64,000 nt of DNA, from positions 2,108,001-2,172,000 of the forward strand of contig NZ_JBBODE010000001.1 of the NCBI RefSeq assembly GCF_038002765.1, in the 5' to 3' direction. The notes under the pieces are model-generated. The model was given only the letters and a program-made list of their open reading frames with translations, had not been told where the DNA came from and did no database searches. Positions 63,875 to 64,000 of the stretch are shown here, piece by piece. A program made the translations under genes and the position numbers. Source of the stretch: Peribacillus sp. FSL H8-0477 (GTDB lineage: Bacteria; Bacillota; Bacilli; Bacillales; DSM-1321). The stretch's first letter is position 1. Each line of letters starts with the position of its first letter.

Positions 63875-64000
63875 ATGCCATTAATCATTGTAGCAGTTGG
63901 GATTTTAGCTCTATTGATCTTAATTATGGGCTTAAAATTAAATACCTTTGTTTCATTAATTATTGTATCATTTGGGGTTGCACTAGCACTTGGGATGCCT
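63875..64000 (+). CDS. gntP: Gluconate permease (N-terminal part; runs off the window)
   Basis: The first 42 codons of GntP, a proton-coupled gluconate importer: [20 protein letters not shown] then [20 protein letters not shown], two hydrophobic segments with the [14 protein letters not shown] pattern of the GntP family. CAGGAGGA precedes the ATG, 22 bp past gntK, completing the standard gntR-gntK-gntP order. The rest is outside the window. Confidence 0.92.
   Translation, partial: MPLIIVAVGILALLILIMGLKLNTFVSLIIVSFGVALALGMP

Overview
The window is chromosomal DNA from a spore-forming Bacillaceae (low-GC Firmicute). The evidence is the gene order, which follows the Bacillus subtilis ywj-ywi-ywh-ywg-ywf-ywd region almost gene for gene (rho, [glpX], murA2, tal, fbaA, spo0F, ywjG, pyrG, rpoE; fadF, clsB, uvsE; argS, ywiB; speB, speE, pbpG; ywhD, ywhC, ywhB; ywgA, ywfO, rsfA; lipL, pta, hemQ, gerQ, ywdK, ywdI, ung; pdxK). 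Sporulation genes (spo0F, rsfA, gerQ, pbpG), bacillithiol synthesis and a consensus Spo0J parS site agree with this. I see no rRNA, tRNA, CRISPR array or prophage. The species cannot be named from the sequence.

Layout. 1-9.4 kb: the 5' part of rho, a decayed glpX, cell-wall and central-carbon genes, the spo0F phosphorelay gene, pyrG with a complete CTP-sensing leader (GGGCTC start plus attenuator), and rpoE. 9.4-20.2 kb: a catabolic operon (thiolase, hydroxyacyl-CoA dehydrogenase, two acyl-CoA dehydrogenases, a TetR regulator, the fused B12-dependent isobutyryl-CoA mutase IcmF) behind a cre-like site, then fadF behind a FadR-type operator that sits inside its promoter. 20.3-24.7 kb: cardiolipin synthase, UV endonuclease, argS, ywiB. 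24.7-26.0 kb: a 1.3-kb gene-free block of repeats carrying an IS256-family remnant. 26-47 kb: polyamine, PBP, sporulation, acetate, heme, molybdopterin, PLP and bacillithiol genes. 47.0-47.6 kb: a second gene-free repeat block. 47.6-51.5 kb: a sugar-dehydrogenase lipoprotein, a HAD phosphatase, a tandem P-loop protein and a YbaK deacylase. 51.5-61.4 kb: a twelve-gene cobalamin uptake, salvage and remodelling operon under a cobalamin riboswitch. 61.5-64 kb: the start of the gluconate operon gntR-gntK-gntP with its GntR operator and cre.

How the parts work together. The B12 operon has uptake (BtuFCD), corrinoid remodelling (CbiZ), alpha-ribazole salvage (CblT/CblS) and nucleotide-loop assembly (CobU/S/C/D, CbiB, PduO), but no corrin-ring synthesis genes. 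It would supply the cofactor that IcmF needs in the same window. The carbon genes show layered control: GntR plus cre for gluconate, a cre-like site for the thiolase/IcmF operon, and a FadR box for fadF.

The most unusual content is two intergenic repeat blocks. They use unrelated 6-9 bp cores (ATTCGGCCC and TGCACA) yet have the same exact 21-bp spacing, which is two helical turns. The spacer sequences vary while the period stays fixed over five or six units. The first block also carries a repeated ~120-bp module containing a near-complement of its own core. I do not recognise these as a described element.
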